NCBI GenBank assembly: GCA_022825385.1
Contig: JAJDWX010000015.1
Coordinates: forward strand, 62,001-126,000
DNA: 64,000 nt
Direction of reading: 5' to 3'
Source: Rhodothermales bacterium
GTDB taxonomy: Bacteria; Bacteroidota; Rhodothermia; Rhodothermales; VXPQ01
Part shown: positions 20,767 through 29,806 of the stretch, in pieces
How the letters are laid out: the number at the start of each line of letters is the position of its first letter
Position numbering within the stretch: the first letter of the stretch is position 1
Notes under the pieces: model-generated
The model's database searches: none
Seen by the model: only the letters and a program-made list of their open reading frames with translations
What the model was told of the DNA's origin: nothing
Made by a program: the position numbers and the translations under genes

Positions 20767-22043
20767 AAATCCTCCTCAATTTCTTTCAGCTTGCGATAGA
20801 GCGTTCGTTCCGAAATGCCAAGGGTGCGCGCAGTCTGCCTGCGGTTGCCGTTGAACGTCCTGAGAGCGCGCGCGATCAAGGCGCGTTCCGCCGCTTCCAG
20901 CGTGGGGAAGGTTTCTTCTTCGGGTTCTTCCTGCTCTTCGGCAACCTCTTCTTCCAGTATGGCGCGCGGCGTTTCCGGCGCGGGCGCATCCCGTCCGTCC
21001 CCCTCCTCCTCGTCGCTTCGCCAGAGGCCCGCGCCCTGGTCGCTTGCTATTTCGTACGGGGCGTCCTCGATCATCGGGAGGTATTTTTCCGGTTCGCTCC
21101 CGGATCCGCCGCCGCGCCGCTTCAATTCCTCCCACATCCGGCGTACTTGCGAGCGCAGTTCGAACAGGGCGCGATAGATCATTTCGCGTTCGCGGGCGTC
21201 CATCGAATCCCCCGCCGCCTTGTGCACGACCGGCAGCAAGGCCGAAGGGTCCTGCTCCGTACGCACGCCCCGCAAGCAGGGGCGAATGTCCTCGGCGGTC
21301 ACCTCCCTGCCCCGGATAAGCACTTCGATCTGTTCCGCGACATTGCGCAGTTCGCGCACGTTGCCGGGCCAGCGATAGCGCAGGAGCAATTCGCGGGCGT
21401 CGTCGGAAAGGCGTTTCACCGGGCTGTCGTACTTCTGCGCGAAGCGGTGCAGGAACGTTTCGAGGAGCGGGAAAATGTCTTCCGGGCGTTGTCGCAGCGG
21501 CGGCATTTCGACGAGCACCGTGCTGAGGCGGTAATACAGATCCTCCCGAAACCGTCCGGCGCGGACTTCTCGCGCCAGGTCCTTGTTCGTGGCCGCCACG
21601 ATGCGCGCATCGACCTTGCGCAGCTGGGAGGCGCCCACGCGGGTGAATTGGCCGGATTCCAGCACGCGCAAGAGGCGCACCTGCGCGGCCGGCGGCATTT
21701 CCCCGATTTCGTCCAGAAAGATGGTGCCCCCGTCGGACTGCTCGAAGTATCCCGCGCGGCGCTCGACGGCGCCCGTGTAGGCCCCTTTCTCGGCGCCGAA
21801 CAATTCCGACTCGATGAGCCCCTCCGGGATGGCCCCGCAGTTGACGATGACGAACGACTGATGCCGCCGGGCGCTCAGCCCGTGAATGGCCTCGGCGATC
21901 AGTTCCTTGCCCGTGCCGCTTTCCCCCTGAATGAGGACGGTGATGTCCGTGCCGGCTACCTGCCGTACGCGGTCTATGACGTTTCGCAACGCCGCCGACC
22001 GGCCCGTGATGCCAAAGCGCTCCTTTATCGATTCCCGGTCCAT
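20763..22043 (-). CDS. Sigma-54 interaction protein (Fis-family activator)
   Basis: A 426-residue bacterial enhancer-binding protein with no N-terminal receiver or sensor domain. The AAA+ domain begins at once: Walker A GESGTGKE at 40-47, GAYTGA at 87-92 (the loop that contacts sigma-54; Phe of GAFTGA replaced by Tyr), Walker B GGTIFLDEIGEM. An acidic linker rich in E (about 340-380) precedes the C-terminal Fis HTH (TARTLGISERTLYRKLKEI). It lies 3 bp after miaB and overlaps lptE. This gene order is recurrent in Bacteroidota; its targets are unknown. Confidence 0.93.
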   Translation of the reverse strand: MDRESIKERFGITGRSAALRNVIDRVRQVAGTDITVLIQGESGTGKELIAEAIHGLSARRHQSFVIVNCGAIPEGLIESELFGAEKGAYTGAVERRAGYFEQSDGGTIFLDEIGEMPPAAQVRLLRVLESGQFTRVGASQLRKVDARIVAATNKDLAREVRAGRFREDLYYRLSTVLVEMPPLRQRPEDIFPLLETFLHRFAQKYDSPVKRLSDDARELLLRYRWPGNVRELRNVAEQIEVLIRGREVTAEDIRPCLRGVRTEQDPSALLPVVHKAAGDSMDAREREMIYRALFELRSQVRRMWEELKRRGGGSGSEPEKYLPMIEDAPYEIASDQGAGLWRSDEEEGDGRDAPAPETPRAILEEEVAEEQEEPEEETFPTLEAAERALIARALRTFNGNRRQTARTLGISERTLYRKLKEIEEDL

Positions 22044-22046
22044 TGG

Positions 22047-23558
22047 TTACGCAGCGGCCGAAGCGGCGCATTCGAGCAAGGTCTCGCGGCCAAGCGGGTC
22101 CCCGAGGAGCGTGGCCGACGTGCATCCGGTAATGCGCACGCGCACATAGTCCCCCGTCGCGTACGCTTCCCGATCGAATACGACCATCTTGTTCGTGTCC
22201 GTGCGCCCGCACAGCTGCCGGTCGCTGCGCTTGCTTTCCCCCTCCACAAGGGCCACATGCTCGCGCCCGACCTCTTCCTGGTTCCGCTCCAGCGAAATGC
22301 GCTGTTGCAAGGCGATGATTTCCCCGAGGCGCCGCTTCTTGACGTCTTCGGGCACGTCGTCCTTGTATTTTCGGGCCGCATAGGTGTCCGGGCGCTCGGA
22401 ATACATGAACGTATAGGCGTAATCGTAGCGCACTGCTTCCATCAGCGAGAGCGTGTCCCGATGCTGCGCTTCGGTTTCTCCGCAAAAACCGGCGATAATG
22501 TCCGTAGACAGCGAAATGCCCGGCGCCAACGCGCGCGCCCGTTCGACGAGGGCCAGATATTCCTCCCGGGAGTACGTCCGCCGCATGCGTTCGAGCACTT
22601 CCGAATTGCCATGCTGCACAGGGAGATGGATGTAGTTGCACACGTTGCGTCGTTCGCGATGCAAGCGCAGCAAATCGTCGCTGCAATCCTTCGGATGACT
22701 GGTCGAGTAGCGTATGCGGAGTTCCGGCGAAACGAAACTGATCCGCCGGAGCAGTTCGGCGAAATCGACGCAGGCGCCCTCCTCCTCGAACCGATAGGAA
22801 TTCACGTTTTGCCCCAGGACGGTGACTTCCTTGTATCCCGCCTCCGCGAGCCGGGCGCATTCGGAGAGAATGCTGGACGCCGGACGGCTGCGTTCGCGCC
22901 CGCGCGTGAACGGCACGACGCAGAAGGAACACATGTTGTCGCACCCCCGCATGATGGACACGAAGGCCGAAACGCCGTTCGTATCGTAGCGGATCGGCGC
23001 AATGTCGGCGTACGTTTCTTCCCGGGAAAGATGCACGTTGACGGCGGCCTGACCGGTGTCGTCCGTTTCGTGGAGCAGCCGGGGCAGGTCGCGGTACGCA
23101 TCCGGCCCCACGACCAGATCGACCAGTTGCTCCTCTTCCAGCAGCCGGGCGCGCAGGCGTTCGGCCATGCAGCCCAGGACGCCCAGCCGAAGCGCAGGCC
23201 CGCCCGCCGCGCTGCCGCTCGCGCGTTTGCGCCGCCGGAAATCCCGCAAGCGCCGCCGCACTTTCTGCTCGGCGTTTTCGCGGATGGCGCACGTATTCAG
23301 CAGCACCACGTCCGCCTCTTCCTCGTTGCGGGTAAGCCCGAACCCGTTTTCCCGCAGCACGGACGCCACGATCTCGGAGTCCGAGACGTTCATCTGACAT
23401 CCGTACGTCTCGATATATACCCGGCGGTGCCCTTCGGCTTCCATGGACGTCGTCCGCGCCCGGTCGAGTTCTTCGGGCTTCCAGGACGCCCCGGCGCGAC
23501 CCCTCGCGGGCGCGCGGCCCGGATCGTCCAGAATTTCTATATCGGGAATTACCTGCAT
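22047..23558 (-). CDS. miaB: tRNA-2-methylthio-N6-dimethylallyladenosine synthase
   Basis: A radical-SAM methylthiotransferase that adds the 2-methylthio group to i6A37 of tRNA. The N-terminal UPF0004 domain has [10 protein letters not shown] and [10 protein letters not shown] cluster cysteines. The radical SAM motif is CDNMCSFC (CxxxCxxC). The C-terminal TRAM domain contains [13 protein letters not shown] and [15 protein letters not shown]. The start is uncertain: ATG at 23558 (503 aa), ATG at 23444 or TTG at 23612 are all in frame and none has a strong ribosome-binding site. It heads the miaB-thiL operon, just downstream of tRNA-Gln. Confidence 0.95.
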   Translation of the reverse strand: MQVIPDIEILDDPGRAPARGRAGASWKPEELDRARTTSMEAEGHRRVYIETYGCQMNVSDSEIVASVLRENGFGLTRNEEEADVVLLNTCAIRENAEQKVRRRLRDFRRRKRASGSAAGGPALRLGVLGCMAERLRARLLEEEQLVDLVVGPDAYRDLPRLLHETDDTGQAAVNVHLSREETYADIAPIRYDTNGVSAFVSIMRGCDNMCSFCVVPFTRGRERSRPASSILSECARLAEAGYKEVTVLGQNVNSYRFEEEGACVDFAELLRRISFVSPELRIRYSTSHPKDCSDDLLRLHRERRNVCNYIHLPVQHGNSEVLERMRRTYSREEYLALVERARALAPGISLSTDIIAGFCGETEAQHRDTLSLMEAVRYDYAYTFMYSERPDTYAARKYKDDVPEDVKKRRLGEIIALQQRISLERNQEEVGREHVALVEGESKRSDRQLCGRTDTNKMVVFDREAYATGDYVRVRITGCTSATLLGDPLGRETLLECAASAAA

Positions 23559-23639
23559 GGCTGCTTGCGCAGGGCGTACGAATACGGGTTGGGCGAAACG
23601 CCGCAGAAACAAAGTTCGTCAAAATATCTCTAACGCCTG

Positions 23640-23712
23640 CTGCCCTGCCAGGATTCGAACCTGGAACCCCCTGATCCAGAGTCAGGTGCTCTGCCAATTG
23701 AGCTACAGGGCA
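23640..23712 (-). tRNA. tRNA-Gln (CUG anticodon)
   Basis: The minus strand folds as a cloverleaf: acceptor stem TGCCCTG with CAGGGCA, D-arm GCTCAATTGGCAGAGC, anticodon loop CTCTGGA in a CCTGA/TCAGG stem (anticodon CTG), T-arm CCAGGTTCGAATCCTGG and discriminator G. CCA is not encoded. It precedes miaB on the same strand. Confidence 0.95.
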
Positions 23713-23880
23713 TAATCCTGCGCACTGCGCCGCGCCTTGTATTTTCTCATGCGTCAATGCTTCCGCCCTTCTGCGGTTCCGTTTACCCCGTATATTCACT
23801 CCGTATCCCGCTGCGTCTGCCATGCAGGAGACCATCGGTTCCCCCGCGAAATATCCTGATTCAGCGTACCCCCAAGCGAC

Positions 23881-25047
23881 ATGACGGACCGCCCCTCGCG
23901 TAACGCGCATGAAAAATGGATGGCGGCCTGCCTGGACCTGGCCCGGCAGGGGGCCGGACTGGTCAGTCCCAATCCGATGGTCGGCGCCGTGCTTGTCGGG
24001 ACGGACGACACGCTGCTTGGCCAGGGGTTGCACCATGAGTACGGCGGGCCGCACGCGGAAGCATACGCCATCCGGGACGCGGAGCGGCGCTACGGCGCCG
24101 ACGCGCTGGAGCACGCCACGCTGTACGTGAGCCTGGAACCGTGTTCGCATAAAGGCAAAACGCCGCCCTGCGTCAATCTCATCCTCGAAAAGCGCATTCC
24201 GCGCGTCGTGGTGGGGACGCGCGACCCGTTTCTCAAAAAGTTCAAGAGCGGCGGCGTGGAGCGTTTGCGCAAACAGGGCGTACAGGTCGTCGAGGGGGTG
24301 CTGGAAGCCGAATGCAAGCGGCTGAACGAGGCGTTCCTGCATCATGTTCGGACCGGGCGCCCCCTCGTTACCCTGAAAATGGCCCAGACGCTCGATGCCC
24401 GCCTCGCAGGCGCGTCCGGGGCGTCCCAATGGATATCGGGCGACCTCTCGCGACGGCTGGCGCATCATTGGCGGGCCGAGACGGACGGCGTGCTCGTGGG
24501 GACGGAAACCGCCCGCCAGGACAATCCTTCCCTGACGGTGCGGCATGTAGAAGGGCGGCATCCCGTGCGCATTGCGCTGGACCGCGCCGGGCGCCTTCCC
24601 GCCGACCTGAACCTGTTCGCGGACGGACAGGCCGACAAGACGATGGTGGTCGCCGCCGAATCGGCGCGCATTTCCTACGAAGAGGCGCTCCTCGAACGCG
24701 GCGGGCGCGTGCTGCGCGTGGCGGAACGGGACGGCGCGCTGGATCTTCGCGAAATGCTCGAAGCGCTGGGCGAATGCGGGGGGCGCGACGGACTTCCGAT
24801 GCAGTCGCTGCTTGTCGAAGGGGGGGCTGCGCTGGCGGCTTCGCTCCTGCGGCAGGACCTTGCGGATCGGCTGTTTCTGTTCATTGCGCCAAAGGCGCTG
24901 GGGGCCGGACCCGTTTCTATCGACGGGATTGGCAGGGAGGACCTTGCCGAAGCGCTGACCTTCGCGGAGCACGCCTGGGAATCCGTCGGGGAGGACATGG
25001 TGTTCAAGGGGTATCGGCGGGCGCTGGACGCTGCGCCGCACGATTGA
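23881..25047 (+). CDS. ribD: Bifunctional riboflavin biosynthesis deaminase/reductase
   Basis: A 388-residue enzyme performing the second and third steps of riboflavin synthesis: deamination of the pyrimidine and NADPH-dependent reduction of its ribose. The N-terminal deaminase has HAE (58-60) and the zinc cysteines in EPCSHKGKTPPC (C88 and C97). The reductase domain begins near RPLVTLKMAQTLDARLA and includes QWISGDLSR and GTETARQDNP. It is followed 74 bp later by ribE on the same strand. No FMN riboswitch is seen upstream. Confidence 0.96.
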   Translation: MTDRPSRNAHEKWMAACLDLARQGAGLVSPNPMVGAVLVGTDDTLLGQGLHHEYGGPHAEAYAIRDAERRYGADALEHATLYVSLEPCSHKGKTPPCVNLILEKRIPRVVVGTRDPFLKKFKSGGVERLRKQGVQVVEGVLEAECKRLNEAFLHHVRTGRPLVTLKMAQTLDARLAGASGASQWISGDLSRRLAHHWRAETDGVLVGTETARQDNPSLTVRHVEGRHPVRIALDRAGRLPADLNLFADGQADKTMVVAAESARISYEEALLERGGRVLRVAERDGALDLREMLEALGECGGRDGLPMQSLLVEGGAALAASLLRQDLADRLFLFIAPKALGAGPVSIDGIGREDLAEALTFAEHAWESVGEDMVFKGYRRALDAAPHD

Positions 25048-25121
25048 ATCGCGCAGGTTCCGCGCCGCAGGGGCTTGCCCCGCCGCCCTCCGCCGCGCCG
25101 CCCGCAAAATCAACCAGGACC

Positions 25122-25718
25122 ATGTTCACGGGAATTATAGAGGAAAAGGGGCTCCTTCGGGCCGCCGAGCCGACGGACGAAGGGCGGCGGCTGGTCGTGG
25201 CGTGCTCGTTCGCCCGCGAACTGCGGGTGGATCAAAGCGTGGCGGTAAGCGGCGTTTGCCTGACGGTAACGAGGGCCGAGGCGGGCGTTTTCGAGGCCGT
25301 CGCCGTTCGGGAAACGCTGACTAAAACCACGCTGGGCGCCCTTGCTCCCGGCGCTCCGGTGAACCTGGAACGCGCGCTGAGGCCGACCGACCGCCTTGAC
25401 GGGCACATGGTGCAAGGCCATGTGGACGGGACGGGCGAGATCGTTTCCGTCTGTCGGGAGGCCGACGGGTTCCTGTGCCGCATTGCGTACGATCCGGCCT
25501 GCGCCCATCTGCTCGTGCCCGCCGGCTCCGTCGCCGTGGACGGCATTTCGTTCACGGTGGCCCGGCTGGACGAGGACGCCTTTACGGTGTCCGTCATTCC
25601 GCATACGCGTGCGCTCACCAATGCGGGCGCCTGGGCGGCGGGCGACCGGGTCAACCTGGAGTTCGACCTGATCGGAAAATATATCGCGCGGGGAATGGAA
25701 ACGAGGAGAATGGGGTAG
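25122..25718 (+). CDS. ribE: Riboflavin synthase alpha chain
   Basis: A 198-residue enzyme that dismutates two lumazine molecules to riboflavin. It starts with the canonical MFTGIIEEKG and has two similar barrels: AVSGVCLTV in the first and AVDGISFTV in the second, plus GHMVQGHVDGTG. The length equals the family norm. The open frame extends upstream in antisense-like sequence, but the ATG at 25122 is the family start. It forms a unit with ribD. Confidence 0.95.
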   Translation: MFTGIIEEKGLLRAAEPTDEGRRLVVACSFARELRVDQSVAVSGVCLTVTRAEAGVFEAVAVRETLTKTTLGALAPGAPVNLERALRPTDRLDGHMVQGHVDGTGEIVSVCREADGFLCRIAYDPACAHLLVPAGSVAVDGISFTVARLDEDAFTVSVIPHTRALTNAGAWAAGDRVNLEFDLIGKYIARGMETRRMG

Positions 25719-25747
25719 GCGGGCTTGTAATTACTTGCGAAATCGCC

Positions 25748-26542
25748 TCACATCCCGGAATTTCGATACGTATCCAGATTATCTCCAGTGATTTCTCCAG
25801 CCTCCACGAGGCAATAATGCCGCTCGTTTACGATCTCCACATCGTTCCCGTCGAAACGAAGTTCGAACATCGCGATACGGTCGTCCGCTATAAACTGCGC
25901 GGACACCGGACGAATGATGCAATGCCGATATCGCTCTTCCGTTTTGCAAAACATCGTGTCCTGGATGGTTTGAATAACGCCCAAGCGATCATTTCCGCCC
26001 TTGGCCTGTACCGGCACGACATACTGGGCGCCCCTGCCGTCCACGCCGACATACAACTCGTCGATCTCGATCTGCCCATAATTAGCCACCCTTGTTCGCA
26101 AATGATTTTGCAGCGAGTACGCCGCAATGCCCAGAAATACGTCCACCAGGCGATTGTAGCGTATCTTGGCGAGGAGCGCCTGCTCGTCGCTGAATGCGTA
26201 TTTTGAAATAATCTCAGGCGTTGCGTCGGGTATTTTTCGGACCATCATGCCCTGCGACGGCACGATGGCCGCAAGTTTACCGAGGCGAAACCGGTAGCTC
26301 GCGTCGCCAGCGCCCAGAATCAACCAGTGGCGGTTTGGCGGTTGCGTATCCAGAATGGGTTGAGGTAAAGCGCTGCGATAACGAAACGCATAGATTACGT
26401 CGCCCAGATTCTTTGGCGGATCGATGCCAAGCCGCGCGCAGGATTCGACGAGGTCGCTTCTTGCGAATTCGAACTCCTCCTGGCCGCTATATTTTCGCTC
26501 GAATATATCGAGGATGATTTTTTCGTACCGGTTCGTCTTCAT
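25748..26542 (-). CDS. Type II restriction endonuclease (putative)
   Basis: A 264-residue protein beside an m5C methyltransferase gene on the same strand (23 bp gap), the usual R-M layout. A possible PD-(D/E)xK core lies at residues 159-182: EIDELYVG, then VVPVQAKGGND with Gln179-x-Lys181 as the catalytic half-motif. The N-terminal part (residues 1-75) may hold target recognition (SARLGIDPPKNLGDVIYAFRYR). I do not recognise the subfamily or its target site. The gene is somewhat less GC-rich than its neighbours, in keeping with mobile R-M genes. Confidence 0.7.
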   Translation of the reverse strand: MKTNRYEKIILDIFERKYSGQEEFEFARSDLVESCARLGIDPPKNLGDVIYAFRYRSALPQPILDTQPPNRHWLILGAGDASYRFRLGKLAAIVPSQGMMVRKIPDATPEIISKYAFSDEQALLAKIRYNRLVDVFLGIAAYSLQNHLRTRVANYGQIEIDELYVGVDGRGAQYVVPVQAKGGNDRLGVIQTIQDTMFCKTEERYRHCIIRPVSAQFIADDRIAMFELRFDGNDVEIVNERHYCLVEAGEITGDNLDTYRNSGM

Positions 26543-26565
26543 CTTTACGGCAATTCAAAGGGTTA

Positions 26566-27819
26566 TTACATGACGGCGGGGGCGCGGCGTTTTACGGAAG
26601 ATGCGCGGCGGCGCTGGGGGATAACGTCTCTGGGTACGCCGTACAGTTTGGCGGCTTCGGCCATCGTCAATGCAAGCAACTTCGGGTCGCCGAGCGCAAG
26701 CGTTCGCTGCGGAATCGTCGGAGGGACGCCCAGGGCGCGTATAATTTCACCCGCGATCGCCCCGCCGAGGAAAGGCGGGACCGAGTTCCCGATTTGCCGA
26801 AACCCGTGCCACTTGGTAACATGAAAACGAAACCAGTCGGGATAGGAGTGCAAACGCGCCGCTTCGCGATTCGTAACGACGCGTGGCGCATGCGGATGTA
26901 TGGGGCGAGGCGAAGTGAACGCGCCGCGATCGCTGGCGGTGCCAGCGCGCAGCGTATTGCACTGCCCATCGGGATCCAGTTTCAGAAAACGACTGATCGG
27001 TTCGACTTTTCCGCATGGCGTCGCAGCAAAACGACGACGGGATTTATCGGTGTGCGCCGTTCGCAGACTGGACGTAACAAGAGAAGAATCGAAGATTCGC
27101 CGATAACCGAAATTTTCCGGGTCGTCGCCAGGCGCTCGCATTTTTCGAGCGTAATCGGACGGTTGCCCGTACCGCGCCTCGGCCCAATCCCGTCCGATCA
27201 ACTCGAACACATCGTCGGCCTCCGGCACATCTCCGATGGCGTCGCGTACGGTAACGCGGCGGGCGAGAGGAGGCGGATAATTCGGTAACGGATAGTCCTG
27301 TTTGGCCCCAATCAAAAACAAGCGATGCCGGTTCTGCGGGACTCCGTAATCCGCCGCGTTCAGAACGCGATACGGAAGCAGCACGTCGTAATCGTCCGCG
27401 AGCGCAGCGATCATTTCGTCGAGAACCTGCCGCTGTCTGCCCACCGTCAATCCCTTCACATTCTCGAAGACGAAGTACGCCGGGCGCAATTCCAGGACAA
27501 GTCGAACGAAATGATGCACGAGCGCATTGCGCGGATCGTCAAGGGCGCGCTTGCCGATAAGGGAAAATCCCTGGCACGGCGCGCCTCCGAACACCACGGC
27601 GATATCCGATCCTTCTATGCTGGCAAGGCGCAAAATATCGCTGCCGGCGATATCGCACACGTTCCGGCAGATCGTTTTGCAGTAGGGGAAATTAAATTCG
27701 TGCGTCGCGCAATGAATCGGGTCGATTTCGACGGCGGCCGCCACGTCGAAACCGGCGCGCTCGAAACCGAGGCTCAATCCCCCGGCTCCCGCAAAAAGGT
27801 CTATTCCGATAGGTCGCAT
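26566..27819 (-). CDS. DNA (cytosine-5-)-methyltransferase
   Basis: A 417-residue C5 methyltransferase that protects DNA from the adjacent endonuclease. Motif I IDLFAGAGGLSLGF is at residues 5-18, motif IV GGAPCQGFS carries the catalytic Cys82, motif VI is ENVKG (119-123), motif VIII QNRHRLFLIG, and motif X QIGNSVPP near the C-terminus. The target-recognition region lies about 215-330. I chose ATG at 27819 because it puts motif I at the N-terminus; a GTG at 27930 would add 37 residues of unlikely sequence. Confidence 0.95.
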   Translation of the reverse strand: MRPIGIDLFAGAGGLSLGFERAGFDVAAAVEIDPIHCATHEFNFPYCKTICRNVCDIAGSDILRLASIEGSDIAVVFGGAPCQGFSLIGKRALDDPRNALVHHFVRLVLELRPAYFVFENVKGLTVGRQRQVLDEMIAALADDYDVLLPYRVLNAADYGVPQNRHRLFLIGAKQDYPLPNYPPPLARRVTVRDAIGDVPEADDVFELIGRDWAEARYGQPSDYARKMRAPGDDPENFGYRRIFDSSLVTSSLRTAHTDKSRRRFAATPCGKVEPISRFLKLDPDGQCNTLRAGTASDRGAFTSPRPIHPHAPRVVTNREAARLHSYPDWFRFHVTKWHGFRQIGNSVPPFLGGAIAGEIIRALGVPPTIPQRTLALGDPKLLALTMAEAAKLYGVPRDVIPQRRRASSVKRRAPAVM

Positions 27820-27926
27820 GGCGCGCCTCGCATTCTGACTTGGCCTCGAACGTTGAATATGCGCACGAAAAGGCGCTTTGTCAAGATGGAATTTGCCCAG
27901 CGTCCGACAATGCATCCCGCCCCGTC

Positions 27927-28850
27927 TCACCGCACCGCTTCGTGCGCCATCCGGGCGATTTCGGCGCCTGCTTGCGATGCCGTTTCGTGGTCTTCGAATC
28001 CTTCCGTCAGAATGACCAGCACGTAGGACGCGGCGTTTTCCGGGTAGACGATGGCCGCGTCGTGGACGATGCCCGTAATCCAGCCCGTCTTGTGGGCCAC
28101 CCGCGTCCCGGGCGGCAATCCGGCGGGAATCATTTCATTGAATTCCTGCTTCAGCAGAATGTCCCGCATCGCTTCGCTGGCGGCGGGCGAAACCGCGGCG
28201 CCCCTGCGAATGGCGTCCAGCAGCAGGGCCAGGTCCGCCGCCGTGGCCGTATTGTTCAGCCCCTGTTCGAACGCCTTGATGTCCTCCACGCCGCGCAGTA
28301 CGCGCATGGTTTGCGTGCCCATGCGTTCCATCGCGCGCTGCACGGAATCCGCTTCCACCCGTTCTATCACCAGATTCGTGGCGAGGTTCGAGGACACCGT
28401 GATCATGCGTTCGGCCAGGTCGCGGATCGACATTGAATGTCCGAGATGTTCGTAGAGCGCGTCGTCGGAGTCGTCCTCGATGCGAAAGGGCGAGCCGTCC
28501 GCGATGGAGGTGAAATCGTTCTCGACGCGCAGGGAATCGTCCAGGGAAAATCGGCCCGCCGCAGCCTGCCGGTAGACCTCGATCAGCACCGGCGTTTTCA
28601 TGGTGCTCGCGGCGTGAAAAACCCGGTCCCCCCGTATGAAAAAGCGCGTATCGGTTTCCGGGTCGATCAGCGCCACGGCGATCTCCGCCTCCGGCCAGGC
28701 GGCAACGAAGGATTCGATGTTGGCCTTCAGGGTTTCGGAGGACGAGGGCATGTTCTGGTCTGGATGGGCGCATCCCGGCGCCGCTATGCCCCACGCCGCG
28801 AAAAGCGCGGACGCAAGCAGAACGGGAAGCGGGCGAGCGGGAGCGTACAT
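27927..28850 (-). CDS. Class A beta-lactamase-like serine hydrolase, lipoprotein
   Basis: A 307-residue protein with a complete class A active-site set: STMK (S82 nucleophile, K85), SSN at 153-155 in place of SDN, an omega-loop E195-Q-G-L-N199 matching Glu166xxxAsn170, and HKTGW (KTG 254-256). The N-terminal signal ends in a lipobox-like IAAPGC, so it is probably a lipoprotein in the periplasm. It could hydrolyse beta-lactams or act on a peptidoglycan-related ester; sequence cannot decide. It is a single gene. Confidence 0.88.
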   Translation of the reverse strand: MYAPARPLPVLLASALFAAWGIAAPGCAHPDQNMPSSSETLKANIESFVAAWPEAEIAVALIDPETDTRFFIRGDRVFHAASTMKTPVLIEVYRQAAAGRFSLDDSLRVENDFTSIADGSPFRIEDDSDDALYEHLGHSMSIRDLAERMITVSSNLATNLVIERVEADSVQRAMERMGTQTMRVLRGVEDIKAFEQGLNNTATAADLALLLDAIRRGAAVSPAASEAMRDILLKQEFNEMIPAGLPPGTRVAHKTGWITGIVHDAAIVYPENAASYVLVILTEGFEDHETASQAGAEIARMAHEAVR

Positions 28851-28886
28851 GAAGCGAAGGCGGAGCGGTCTGTGGCGCGGGCCGGG

Positions 28887-29294
28887 TCAGGATGTATCCA
28901 GTAAAATGTGGTCAAGCGTTGGGATGCGGCCATACTTCTTGTCGAACGTCAGGAGGCGCCCGCCGCGCTCTTGCGTCGCCGCCGCAATCCATACCATGTT
29001 GGCGGGCATGGGGGTCTCTGCGCGGCGCAATGCGGCGAATATGCGCGCATAGTACACGGCGGTTTGCGCAGTCGTTTCCAATACGCTCGCGAAGGGTTCG
29101 TCCAGGAATTCGGAAAGCATGCGGCGATTCTCCTTGGCGCGGCGGCCGAGTGCGAACGCGGCCTCCAGTTCGCCCAGGACGGTCGCGGGCAAGGCCACCG
29201 TGGCCGCTTCGGCTACATGGTCCAGCACCCCGGCGTGCCCGGCCCGCAAATGCGACCACGCGCTACTGTCAAGCACAAGCAGATGCGCGGACAT
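28887..29294 (-). CDS. PIN-domain toxin, VapC-like
   Basis: A 135-residue PIN ribonuclease. Acidic positions seen: D9 (VLDSSAW), E42 (VLGELEAA) and D118 (LLTFDKK). The usual third aspartate in the NDxWIAA box is replaced: PMPANMVWIAA has Met100 at that position, which may weaken metal binding. It starts at the last base of the antitoxin stop (TAATG), a typical translational coupling. Confidence 0.85.
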   Translation of the reverse strand: MSAHLLVLDSSAWSHLRAGHAGVLDHVAEAATVALPATVLGELEAAFALGRRAKENRRMLSEFLDEPFASVLETTAQTAVYYARIFAALRRAETPMPANMVWIAAATQERGGRLLTFDKKYGRIPTLDHILLDTS

Positions 29295-29539
29295 TATCGC
29301 CAGTATCTTCTTCTAAGGCTGCGTTGCGGCCGCAGCGCCTCGGTGAATTCCTCCATGTCTTCGTCCGTCCAGGTGGCGTACCGCTCCAGGCGCTCGCGAC
29401 GCATGTTCAGCCCCGCGGCGTCCCGGAGCAGGTGCAATACGGTGCGGTTCAAACTCTCCCCGCGGGCTGCGCCAATAGCGCGAATCCGCCGCGAAAGTTC
29501 CGGATCGACATTGCGTACTGTAATGCGGGATGATGTCAT
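29294..29539 (-). CDS. Ribbon-helix-helix antitoxin (FitA/Arc-like)
   Basis: An 81-residue antitoxin from the ATG at 29539. The N-terminal SRITVRNVDPELSRRIRAIG is the ribbon-helix-helix DNA-binding pattern of FitA/Arc-like antitoxins, and the C-terminal part (WTDEDMEEFTEALR) is the likely toxin-binding helix. An in-frame start at 29569 would add ten residues (PPRHYINDI) that look non-conserved. It precedes and overlaps the PIN toxin and probably autoregulates the pair. Confidence 0.85.
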   Translation of the reverse strand: MTSSRITVRNVDPELSRRIRAIGAARGESLNRTVLHLLRDAAGLNMRRERLERYATWTDEDMEEFTEALRPQRSLRRRYWR

Positions 29540-29569
29540 GATGTCGTTAATATAGTGTCGTGGTGGCAT

Positions 29570-29806
29570 TATTGCAAGTGGGGGTGTTGGGGTGGTGTTT
29601 GGCGGCGGGTTTTTCGGCGGCGGGGGAAGGGGGTGCTTTTTGGGGAAGTGCGGCGGGGATGAATATAGTGGAAAGGCGTTGGGTGCTGGCGGGGATTGGG
29701 GAATCCAGGGCTTGATCTTGACATTGCGATGCTAAATTCCGTATCATGCTGAACCGCCATCGGTTTTCAGTAAACATTCCGTAGTGGACAAAAACCCCGA
29801 AACCCC
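29570..29806. other. G-rich intergenic region between TA pair and repeat-protein locus
   Basis: No convincing gene. The plus strand from about 29578 to 29700 is full of G-runs (GTGGGGGTGTTGGGGTGG, GGCGGCGGGGGAAGGGGG), giving strong strand asymmetry and possible G-quadruplex potential. Promoters for the antitoxin (minus) and the lipoprotein-like gene (plus) should lie here. Confidence 0.5.

Noticed and set aside
23713..23880. Possible FMN riboswitch upstream of ribD
   Set aside because: The conserved FMN-aptamer segments are not recognisable in this short leader.
20718..25113. Long open frames antisense or out of frame to the sigma-54 activator, miaB and ribD genes
   Set aside because: Composition is typical of GC-rich shadows and no domain is recognisable, while the overlapped genes are certain.
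27820..27930. Extended GTG start of the cytosine methyltransferase at 27930
   Set aside because: It would add 37 residues with no homology-like features ahead of motif I; the internal ATG at 27819 fits the family.
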